Assembly: GCF_020567525.1 (NCBI RefSeq)
Contig: NZ_JAJCVI010000002.1
Span: 434,001 to 498,000, forward strand
Reading direction: 5' to 3'
DNA length: 64,000 nucleotides
Source: Halorubellus salinus
GTDB taxonomy: Archaea > Halobacteriota > Halobacteria > Halobacteriales > Natrialbaceae
In this document: in pieces, positions 30,120 to 37,273 of the stretch
Position numbering within the stretch: position 1 is the stretch's first letter
Layout of the letters: every line of letters starts with the position of its first letter
Made by a program: the position numbers and the translations under genes
The notes under the pieces: generated by a model
What the model was told of the DNA's origin: nothing
What the model saw: only the letters and a program-made list of their open reading frames with translations
Database searches by the model: none

Positions 30120-32396
30120 TCAGCTGTAGGGGCCGAACAGGTCGAACGTGGTGTCGAAGTTCGAGGTGACCGGGATGGCGTCGTCGCCGTTCAGGTTGTT
30201 CGCGTAGTCGGTGACCGCCGATCCGAGGCGGAGGTCGCTGCCCAGCGCGCTCGCGAGGTCGTCGAGCGCGGTCGCGTCGCCGTTGGCGGCACCCACGAGG
30301 ACGACGGCACCGCCGTTCGCCGCGAACGACTGGACGGCGTCGACCTCGGCGCTCGTGAACCCGCTCGCGGGCGTGGTGACGACGAGCGCACGACCCGCGG
30401 AGAGGTCGGCGTTCGCGAGGTCGTTGCGTTGCTCGAACCCGACGTCCTGCCCCTCGAGGTAGCGCTGGTAGTACGCGGCGTCCTCGCTGGAGAGCGCGGC
30501 GTCGGACCCGAACTGGCCGTGGCCACCGTCGATGAGGACGGTGCCGGCAGTCGAATCTGCGAGGGAGTCGACGAGGTTCATGAGGAACGGGAAGTTCCCG
30601 TAGTCGCTCGTGTCGACCGCGTACCCTTCCTCGGCCTCGTAAGTCTCGTCGATGACGAGGCCGCCGACCATCGCGACGTTGTTCGCCGCGTCCACGCCGA
30701 CGAGTGCGTTCGCGCCCCCGGCGTCCGTCACGGGGACGCGACTCGACGAGAGCGGGCCGTCGCTGCTCGTGACCGCGGCGGCCTGCGGGAAGAACAGTTC
30801 GCTCACGGGGCTGTCGCGGATCTCGCTGGAGGCGTCCGGGTCCGAGTTCGCCCAGATACCGAGGTCGTTCGAGCGCGCGGCCTGCTCGGCGGCGAGGAAC
30901 GCGTCGTGCTTCGCGAGACTGGAGCCGTAGACGCGAGCGTACCCGTCCTCGACGATCTGCTCGTTGTAGAGCGTGTCCCGGGAGCCGTCGCCGGTCGCGT
31001 CGTACTTCACGTACGCGAGCAGGCGACCGAACGGGTCGGTCTTGCCTTCGTTGTCGTCGTAGAATATCTCGACGGTGTCGCCGACGTCGAACGCGTCCTC
31101 GGCGTACTGCGTGCCTTCCTCGCCCCACGTCGCGAGGTAGTCGAGCGAGTCGATGCCCTCCCACTCCGGGGGGCGTTCGGCGTCCTGGTTCTGGGCTTTC
31201 TCGGCGGTGTCGATGCCGAGCACGCGGATGCTCTCCGTGGAGCCGTCGTCGAACTGGACGTCGAACGTGTCGCCGTCGCTCAGCGAGTCGATGGTGACGG
31301 TGGTCGTGTCCGGCGACCCGTCCTCGACCGTGACGGTGACGGTGGCGGTGTCGGTCGCGCCGTCGTCGTCGGTGACGGTGAGCGTCGCGTCGTAGCTCCC
31401 CGTGGTGTCGTAGGTGTGCGTGGGCGTGGCGCCGGTCGCGGTCGCGCCGTCGCCGAACGTCCAGTCGTAGCTCGCGACCGAACCGTCGGCGTCCGTCGAG
31501 CCGGTGCCGTCGAAGGAGACGCTCGTCCCTGGCGCGACGGTCGCGTCGTCGACGCTCGCGCTCGCCGTCGGCGCCTCGTTCCCGTCACCATCACCGCCGC
31601 CGTCGCCGCCGTCGAAGTACGGGAAGTCGGTGACGAAGACGCCGGTCGTCGGCTGGTAGTTCGCGCCGGCGTTCTGGTCGTCGTCGTACACCTGGTCGTC
31701 GTTGAACTGGAAGACGGTCCCGAGTCGATAGCAGATCTCGTCGAGTCGCTGGGTGGCGTCGTAGTCGTTGTAGTCGGACTGGTCGTGGAGGAACAGCGTC
31801 CCGCCGTCGGCGACGAACGCGGCGAGCGCGTCGAGTTCGCCGTCGGTGAGGTACTCGCCGGGGGCGGTGATGACCGCGGCGTCGGCCTCGGCGAGGTCGT
31901 TGTGGAGGTTCTGGGTGGCCTGGACGTCGAAGCCCTCTTTCTCGGCGGCGGCTTCGAACTCGCTGAACTCGTCGAGCGTCCAGTACTGGCCGTTGGATTC
32001 GTCCCAGAGGACGGTGCCGGACCCGACCTCGGCGTTCCACACGTTGAGGAGGAACTGGACGTTGTCGTACTCGCCGGTGAGCGCGTCGTCGTCGACGAGC
32101 GTGGAGCCGAACGCGACGACGCCCTCGTCGACCGCCACGAGGGGAATCCGGCGGGAGTCCCAGTACTCGAAGGCGTCGTAGTTGTAGTCGGCGTCGTCGT
32201 TGGTCGCGGTGTCCTCGGCCCACACGGGGACGAACGCGTCGTCCGTGAGCGGGCCGCCGTCGGCGTGGTAGAACGAGCCCGACGAGTGGAATCGGAGTCG
32301 TGTGATGGTGGATGCGGATCGGTGCCCGGCCTGCGCGGACGCCGACCCTGCGAGGGCGGTCGCCGCGGTGAGTTCGATGAAGCGTCGTCGACGCAT
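30120..32396 (-). CDS. Secreted multidomain protein: PKD plus staphylococcal-nuclease-like domain between DUF4350-like modules
   Basis: The 758-residue protein starts with the Tat-like RRRFIELTAATALAG and has no lipobox. Residues about 30-262 and 535-758 look like Rossmann-type DUF4350/GATase-like domains (DAAVITAPGEYLTDGELDAL and RALVVTTPASGFTSAEVDAV are alike). Residues 275-360 form a PKD domain (FDGTGSTDADGSVASYDWTF). Residues 366-516 form an SNase-like domain with D376, R391, D396, E399 and R458 at the places of the metal ligands and catalytic residues of thermonuclease. It probably degrades nucleic acid outside the cell. The ATG at 32396 follows a 16-bp palindrome. Confidence 0.82.
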   Translation of the reverse strand: MRRRRFIELTAATALAGSASAQAGHRSASTITRLRFHSSGSFYHADGGPLTDDAFVPVWAEDTATNDDADYNYDAFEYWDSRRIPLVAVDEGVVAFGSTLVDDDALTGEYDNVQFLLNVWNAEVGSGTVLWDESNGQYWTLDEFSEFEAAAEKEGFDVQATQNLHNDLAEADAAVITAPGEYLTDGELDALAAFVADGGTLFLHDQSDYNDYDATQRLDEICYRLGTVFQFNDDQVYDDDQNAGANYQPTTGVFVTDFPYFDGGDGGGDGDGNEAPTASASVDDATVAPGTSVSFDGTGSTDADGSVASYDWTFGDGATATGATPTHTYDTTGSYDATLTVTDDDGATDTATVTVTVEDGSPDTTTVTIDSLSDGDTFDVQFDDGSTESIRVLGIDTAEKAQNQDAERPPEWEGIDSLDYLATWGEEGTQYAEDAFDVGDTVEIFYDDNEGKTDPFGRLLAYVKYDATGDGSRDTLYNEQIVEDGYARVYGSSLAKHDAFLAAEQAARSNDLGIWANSDPDASSEIRDSPVSELFFPQAAAVTSSDGPLSSSRVPVTDAGGANALVGVDAANNVAMVGGLVIDETYEAEEGYAVDTSDYGNFPFLMNLVDSLADSTAGTVLIDGGHGQFGSDAALSSEDAAYYQRYLEGQDVGFEQRNDLANADLSAGRALVVTTPASGFTSAEVDAVQSFAANGGAVVLVGAANGDATALDDLASALGSDLRLGSAVTDYANNLNGDDAIPVTSNFDTTFDLFGPYS

Positions 32397-32414
32397 CGTC
32401 CTACGATGAGAGGC

Positions 32415-32430
32415 GACTTTAATTAAAGTC
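32415..32430. promoter_or_regulatory. 16-bp perfect palindrome at secreted-nuclease promoter
   Basis: GACTTTAATTAAAGTC is a perfect palindrome ending 19 bp before the start codon at 32396. Its TTTAAT core sits where a TATA box would be for a leaderless message, so a dimeric repressor bound there would block transcription. It lies in an A+T-rich stretch (about 32415-32490). Operator function is inferred. Confidence 0.55.
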
Positions 32431-32641
32431 TTCTGTATCCGATATATAGTCTTAGGAATTAACGTAAATAATTCGAGAGTATTTGGATGACGGCAGTCGA
32501 AACGACGATAGCGGTGGATTCGCCGAGCACACGCTTCGAGCATCCGGTTCGGAAATCTCCAACGGTACTGCTCTCGGTGGCGTCACGGCAGATGGGGCCG
32601 GATGGGAAACCAGTATGAGTCGCCGGCACCGACACTGCCGT

Positions 32642-33313
32642 ATGAGCCAGCAGTCCGCGAGCGCAGACCGCACGGACGCCGCCGTCGCCGACGTCGTCGT
32701 CGTCGACTACGGGCTCGGGAACCTCCGCAGCGTCACGCGCGGCCTGGAGCGCGCCGGTGCGGCGGTCACCATCACCGACGACGTCGACGCGATCTCGAGC
32801 GCGGACGGCGTCGTCCTCCCGGGCGTCGGTGCGTTCGGCGAAGGCATGGAGAACGCCGGGCCGTTCCGCGACACGCTCCGCGAGGTCGCCGAATCCGACA
32901 CGCCCCTGTTCGGTATCTGCCTCGGGATGCAGATGCTCCTCACGTCGAGCGAGGAAGCCGAGAAGGCCGGGCAGGGCGACGCGAAAGGCCTCGACCTCAT
33001 CCCGGGCACGAACGAGCGGTTCGCGACCGACCTCACCGTCCCGCACATGGGCTGGAACGAGCTCGACGTGCAGCGCGAGCACCCCATCGTCGACGGCGTC
33101 GACGGCGAGCACGCGTACTTCGTGCACTCGTACTACGCGGTGCCCGACGACGAGCACGCGGTCGTCGCCACCACCGACTACGGGCACGACTTCGCGAGCG
33201 TCGTCGCCAACGAGGACGGCACCGTCTTCGGCACCCAGTTCCACCCCGAGAAGTCCGGCGAGACCGGGCTCCGCATCCTCCGGAACTTCGTCGACCTCTG
33301 CGTCGACGGCTGA
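32642..33313 (+). CDS. hisH: Imidazole glycerol phosphate synthase subunit HisH
   Basis: The 223-residue protein is a class I glutamine amidotransferase: VVVVDYGLGNLRSV near the N-terminus, nucleophile Cys in GICLGMQML, and the His-Glu pair in GTQFHPEKSGETG. It supplies ammonia to HisF for histidine and AICAR formation. HisF is not nearby. The start is the ATG at 32642; the 17-residue Ser/Asp-rich head before VVVVDYG is normal for haloarchaea. An in-frame ATG at 32615 is less likely. Confidence 0.94.
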   Translation: MSQQSASADRTDAAVADVVVVDYGLGNLRSVTRGLERAGAAVTITDDVDAISSADGVVLPGVGAFGEGMENAGPFRDTLREVAESDTPLFGICLGMQMLLTSSEEAEKAGQGDAKGLDLIPGTNERFATDLTVPHMGWNELDVQREHPIVDGVDGEHAYFVHSYYAVPDDEHAVVATTDYGHDFASVVANEDGTVFGTQFHPEKSGETGLRILRNFVDLCVDG

Positions 33314-33339
33314 GAGGGTCAGCTGGTCGATATCGGCCG

Positions 33340-33753
33340 TCAGAAGCGCGCCTTGTATATCTCGCCGTACGCCTGCCGGCGGAGCGTGCCGACGGCAGCG
33401 TCGCGTTCGGCCTGGAACGTCGCCGCGACCGCGGCGTCCGCGAACGGCGCGACGTGCCACGCGACAGAGTCCACGTTCTCGCTCCCGCGCTCGCTCACCT
33501 CGCCCTCGAACCCCTCGCGCCACGCCTCGTACTCGTCGCGCGAGCCGACGCGGACCTCGAGTTCCGCGGCGAACAAGACGTCGCGCGCGGTCTCGACGAC
33601 GTCGCCGGTGACGCGCTCGCGGTACTCCTCGCGGTCGAACGCCATCGCCTTCGCGACCTCCTTCACGACGAGCTGGGCGGTCGGCCCGACGGCCTCGTAC
33701 GCCTCGCGCGCCGCCCACTCGGTCTCGGGCGACAGCCTCCCTTCGACGTCCAT
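33340..33753 (-). CDS. DUF5809 family protein
   Basis: The 137-residue protein contains GPTAQLVVKEVAKAMAFDRE and RVTGDVVETARDVLFA, which I recall as the core of haloarchaeal DUF5809. It is acidic and mixed alpha/beta, with no signal or membrane segment. It is followed in the family neighbourhood by DUF5810, as here (24 bp upstream on the same strand), suggesting a shared, still unknown role. It converges with hisH. Confidence 0.82.
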   Translation of the reverse strand: MDVEGRLSPETEWAAREAYEAVGPTAQLVVKEVAKAMAFDREEYRERVTGDVVETARDVLFAAELEVRVGSRDEYEAWREGFEGEVSERGSENVDSVAWHVAPFADAAVAATFQAERDAAVGTLRRQAYGEIYKARF

Positions 33754-33777
33754 ACGCGAGGGTTCCGGCGTCGGGAA

Positions 33778-34260
33778 CTACTCGCTTTCGCTTGCAGCGT
33801 CCTCGTCCGCGTCCGCGTCGGAGGCAGTGGACTCGTCGCCGTCGCCGTCCTCGTCGAGCCCGTACATCTGCTCGGTGAGTCGCTGGGCTTCCTGCATCAC
33901 GCCCGCTGCGTCCTCGGTCAGGTCGCCGCGGCCACCGGCAGGTGCACCCGCGCTCTCGCCCATCCCACCGGCGCCCGGGCCGCGATGCCCGCCCTGCTGG
34001 GCGAGTTCGTCCTCCAGTCGCCCGCCGTGGTCGTGGCTCGCGTGGTCGTCGCCCTCGAACTCAGGGACCTCGACCTCGGGGACCGCCTCCGCGACCTTCG
34101 GCGCGAGCGACTCGGGGTCGTCGTCGCCCCAGTCGGGGACGTGCTCGTCCAGCCACGACTCGTGGCCGTCCCCGCGGATGACCGCGGTGAACGCGAGGTG
34201 GTTGGCGAGATGCTCCGCGTCGGTCTCGGGGTTGTCGCACACCGGACAACGGTACGCCAT
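33778..34260 (-). CDS. DUF5810 family zinc-finger protein
   Basis: The 160-residue protein starts MAYRCPVCDNPETDAEHLAN followed by HLAF, a zinc-finger pattern (CxxC, then two His). It continues with a helical DUF5810-type core and an acidic low-complexity tail. It may bind nucleic acid or protein. It is upstream of and probably co-transcribed with the DUF5809 gene. Confidence 0.82.
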   Translation of the reverse strand: MAYRCPVCDNPETDAEHLANHLAFTAVIRGDGHESWLDEHVPDWGDDDPESLAPKVAEAVPEVEVPEFEGDDHASHDHGGRLEDELAQQGGHRGPGAGGMGESAGAPAGGRGDLTEDAAGVMQEAQRLTEQMYGLDEDGDGDESTASDADADEDAASESE

Positions 34261-34334
34261 TGGCTAGGAGCAAGCGCTACGCGGACAAAGGGGTTCGGGA
34301 CTCGCGTTGCCGATCCACGTCGTCGACGCCGCGG

Positions 34335-34859
34335 TCAGTCCACGCCGTCGGTCGCGCCGTAGTCGCGGTCGCGTCGTCCCCAGTCGTCGAGGCCGCGCAC
34401 CATCACGAACGCGTCCGTGCCGTCCTCGTAGTAGCCGCCGACGCGCCGGAGCGTCTGGAACCCGAAGTCCTCGTAGAGGTAGATGGCGGCGTCGTTGCCC
34501 TCGCGGACCTCGAGCTTCACGCTCGTCGCGTCGCCCTCCGCGAGTCGCGTCAGTGCATGTGCGAGCAACCGCCGACCGTAGCCATGGCCGCGGCGCTCGG
34601 GGTGGACCGCGAGGTCCTTGACGTGCCCGAACGCACGCCCGTGGTTCGGGACGACGTCCGCGACGACGTACCCGACGACCGCGTCGCCCTCCTCGGCGAC
34701 GAGGAACCCGGGGTCGTCGAGGAACCGGTCGAACACCTCGTAGGGCCACGGCTGCGGGAACGACGCCTTCTCGATGCGGTAGATGGCGAGGAGGTCCGCG
34801 CGCTCCGCGGGCCGGATCCGCGACCGACCGTCGTCGGGGAGAGGGGCAGTCGTCGTCAC
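34335..34859 (-). CDS. rimI: Ribosomal-protein-alanine N-acetyltransferase RimI-like GNAT
   Basis: The 174-residue protein has the GNAT acetyl-CoA loop HPERRGHGYGRRLLAHAL and the RimI-type features IEKASFPQPWPYEVF at the start and LEVREGNDAAIYLYEDFGFQ after the loop. It should acetylate protein N-termini, in archaea often broader than ribosomal proteins. The start is a GTG at 34859 (VTTTAPLPDDGR). It lies 26 bp from the HPP gene on the same strand. Confidence 0.88.
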   Translation of the reverse strand: MTTTAPLPDDGRSRIRPAERADLLAIYRIEKASFPQPWPYEVFDRFLDDPGFLVAEEGDAVVGYVVADVVPNHGRAFGHVKDLAVHPERRGHGYGRRLLAHALTRLAEGDATSVKLEVREGNDAAIYLYEDFGFQTLRRVGGYYEDGTDAFVMVRGLDDWGRRDRDYGATDGVD

Positions 34860-34885
34860 GCCTCTCGATTGGTCGCGCTCGCGTA

Positions 34886-35392
34886 TCAATTCTCGGGGTC
34901 CCCGCCGACCCGGTCGATGGCAGCGTCGGCGGCGAGGAGTGCGCCGACGGACGCGACGACGCCCGCGAGCTGGAGTGCGGTCGTGAGGAGGCCGAGCGAG
35001 ACGATGAGCGTCGTCGCGCACGCCGGGGCGTGCGAGACGCCGAGGGCGCGCATCCCGAACGTGGTGGCGGCCACGGCGAGCGCGCCCGCGACGCCAAGGC
35101 GGACTGTCGCGAGCGTACCCGGCGGTACCGCGGTCGTGACGACGTGTCCGCCGGCGAGCGCGTGGTACGAGAGCGCGCCGGCGACGACGCCGACCGCGTG
35201 CCCGCCGAGGACCACCCGACCAGCTGGCGGGTCGTCGGCGGTCGCGAGCACGTACGCCGACGGCCCGAGGCTCGGGAACACGAGCGGGACGCCCGAGACG
35301 AAGGCGGCCGCGGTCGACACGAGCAGGAGCACGCCGGCGCGAGCGCTCCGCGCCAGTTCGAGCGTTCGCGCACCCGCCGACCCGCCCGTCAT
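34886..35392 (-). CDS. HPP family integral membrane protein
   Basis: The 168-residue protein has four to five membrane helices and the HPP-like pattern LVFPSLGPSAYVLATADD, with a later AVPPGTLATVRLGVAGA and SHAPACATTLIVSLG. In bacteria and plants some members move nitrite across membranes; here the substrate is unknown. The ATG at 35392 sits before a short Ala/Arg-rich leader. It is upstream of rimI, probably in one transcript. Confidence 0.8.
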   Translation of the reverse strand: MTGGSAGARTLELARSARAGVLLLVSTAAAFVSGVPLVFPSLGPSAYVLATADDPPAGRVVLGGHAVGVVAGALSYHALAGGHVVTTAVPPGTLATVRLGVAGALAVAATTFGMRALGVSHAPACATTLIVSLGLLTTALQLAGVVASVGALLAADAAIDRVGGDPEN

Positions 35393-35450
35393 TGACCCAG
35401 CCGAGCGGTGCCGCGGGTTTCAGCGTGACGCTCTCGGTCGACCAGTCGAG

Positions 35451-36512
35451 TCAGTCCACGCGGAAGCCGTCGCGGAGCGGGTCGGTGGGGTCGCGGACGA
35501 ACTCGTTGCGGCCCGTGACGTGCGCGCTCCCGGTGACGCGCGGGACGACCGCGTCCAGATCGCCGACGGTCGTCGTCGCGGCGACCCCGCCGGTGAACGT
35601 CGTGCCGAGGATGCTCTCGACGACGAACGCGTCGCCGACGTCGAGCGCGCCGCGGGCGTGCTGGATGGCGAGCCGACCGCTCACGCCCGTGCCGGTCGGC
35701 GACCGGTCTATCTGGCCGTCCGCGAACACGCAGACGTTCCGCGAGTCCGCGTCGTCGCCGCGAGCCGGCCCGCGGAAGATGGTGCCGTAGACGTACTCGA
35801 GGTCGTCGGCCTTCGGGTGATGGAGGTCGACCGCGTCTGCGACCGCGCGCTTGACCGCCATCCCCGCGCGCCGCAAGGCGTCGCCGTTGCCCGGCGTCAG
35901 TTCGAGGTCGAACCCGTCGACGTCGCAGTACGCGTAGAACGCGCCGCCGTAGGCGACGTCGACCGTGACCTCGCCGTACCCCGGGACGTCGACGGGTTCG
36001 TCAAGCGCGTGCACGAACGACGGGACGTTCTCGAACGACACCGAGGTGACGCGGGGGCCGTCGCGGTCGCGGCCGTCACCCCCGTCCGCCCGCTCGACCG
36101 TCGCGGTCGCGGTCACGAGGCCCGCGGGCGTGTCGAACCCGATGGTCGTCTCGGGGACGCTCGCGTCGACCATCCCGGTCTCGACGAGGACGACGCCGAG
36201 CGCGACGATACCGTGCCCGCACATCGTGCTGTAGCCGTCGTTGTGCGCGAACAGCACGCCGACGTCGCCCTCGGACGTCACCGCGTCGGTGAGGATGGCG
36301 GCGTACATGTCGGCGTGCCCGCGCGGTTCCAGCACGAGCGCGGTCCGTAGGTCGTCGTGGCTCGCCTCCAGGTCGCGTCGTCGCGCCAGGATGGTGTCGC
36401 CGTCGAGGGCGGGGAACCCGTCGACGACGACGCGGAGCGGTTCCCCGGCGGCGTGGGCGTCTATCGTCTCGACTCGCGACCACGCCTCGGGGAGCGAAGC
36501 GTCCCAGTTCAT
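35451..36512 (-). CDS. Proline racemase family protein, probable trans-3-hydroxy-L-proline dehydratase
   Basis: The 353-residue protein has the proline-racemase fold signature TIDAHAAGEPLRVVV and the first active-site Cys in YSTMCGHGIV (C98). At the second site, where racemases and epimerases have SPCGTG, it has SPTGTG (T273). Cys plus Thr is the pattern of trans-3-hydroxy-L-proline dehydratases, which make pyrroline-2-carboxylate. Dehydratase activity is therefore the best inference. Its start overlaps the TetR stop by four bases (36509-36512), so they form an operon. Confidence 0.86.
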   Translation of the reverse strand: MNWDASLPEAWSRVETIDAHAAGEPLRVVVDGFPALDGDTILARRRDLEASHDDLRTALVLEPRGHADMYAAILTDAVTSEGDVGVLFAHNDGYSTMCGHGIVALGVVLVETGMVDASVPETTIGFDTPAGLVTATATVERADGGDGRDRDGPRVTSVSFENVPSFVHALDEPVDVPGYGEVTVDVAYGGAFYAYCDVDGFDLELTPGNGDALRRAGMAVKRAVADAVDLHHPKADDLEYVYGTIFRGPARGDDADSRNVCVFADGQIDRSPTGTGVSGRLAIQHARGALDVGDAFVVESILGTTFTGGVAATTTVGDLDAVVPRVTGSAHVTGRNEFVRDPTDPLRDGFRVD

Positions 36513-37120
36513 CCGTCCGACTCCTCCGCTTCCAGCAAGCGTTCCTCGAGGTAGTCGAGCAGCAGCGTCTCCACGTCGCTCGTGTCCACGCCGAGACTCA
36601 CGCGGCGGTTGTGCGCGCCCGTGAGCGCCGTGGCGACGAACGTCGCGACCGCGTCCGCGTCCACGTCCTGCCGGAACTGCCCGGTTTCCTTGCCCTCCTC
36701 GACGTTCGACCGGACGACGTCGTGCAGGAGGCGGTCGAACCGCCTGAGCGCGTCCTGGAACGCGTCGTCGTACGGCGCCTGACTCTCTATCTCGAGTATC
36801 GCGACGCGGAGTTCCTCCCGACCGTCGTCGTCGCCGTGGTAGACGGTTCGGACGACCTCCCGCAGACGCTCGCCGGGGTCGTCGCCGGCGATGCTCGCGA
36901 GCTCGGACTCGAAGTCGTCGTAGAGGAACTCGAGGAACGCCACGAGGAGGTCGTGCTTCGAGTCGAAGTGATAGTGCAGCGTCGACTTCGAGAGGTCCGT
37001 ACGGTCCGCGATGTCGACCATGCGGAGGTCCGCGTACCCGCGCTCGCAGAGCGCCTCGAACGTCCCGCGCATGATCTGCTGGACGGCCTCGGACTCGTCG
37101 TCGGCGTACGTCTCGCTCAT
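36509..37120 (-). CDS. TetR family transcriptional regulator
   Basis: The 203-residue protein has the TetR helix-turn-helix MVDIADRTDLSKSTLHYHFD (about residues 34-53) followed by SKHDLLVAFLEF, and a helical ligand domain with the C-terminal pattern FVATALTGAHNRRVSLG. It is the first gene of the operon with the hydroxyproline dehydratase-like enzyme. A near-palindrome sits four bases upstream of the ATG, consistent with autorepression. Confidence 0.92.
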   Translation of the reverse strand: MSETYADDESEAVQQIMRGTFEALCERGYADLRMVDIADRTDLSKSTLHYHFDSKHDLLVAFLEFLYDDFESELASIAGDDPGERLREVVRTVYHGDDDGREELRVAILEIESQAPYDDAFQDALRRFDRLLHDVVRSNVEEGKETGQFRQDVDADAVATFVATALTGAHNRRVSLGVDTSDVETLLLDYLEERLLEAEESDG

Positions 37121-37123
37121 ACT

Positions 37124-37139
37124 GACCGACTAGTCAGTC
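37124..37139. promoter_or_regulatory. Putative TetR operator
   Basis: GACCGACTAGTCAGTC is an inverted repeat with the perfect 8-bp core GACTAGTC and flanking GAC/GTC arms, broken by one mismatched pair. It lies four bases before the regulator ATG at 37120, where a dimer would block transcription or a leaderless start. Binding is inferred from position and symmetry. Confidence 0.5.
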
Positions 37140-37273
37140 GGGGCCTTCAAGCTTCCCGCCGCATCAGGAGCCACGCCACCCGCCCCGGCCCACGGTGCAC
37201 TTTGTACGCGACCGACAGCAGGTGCTCGCGACGGGTTGAAAGAGAGAGGAGAGATATCGCGTTCGACGACCGC

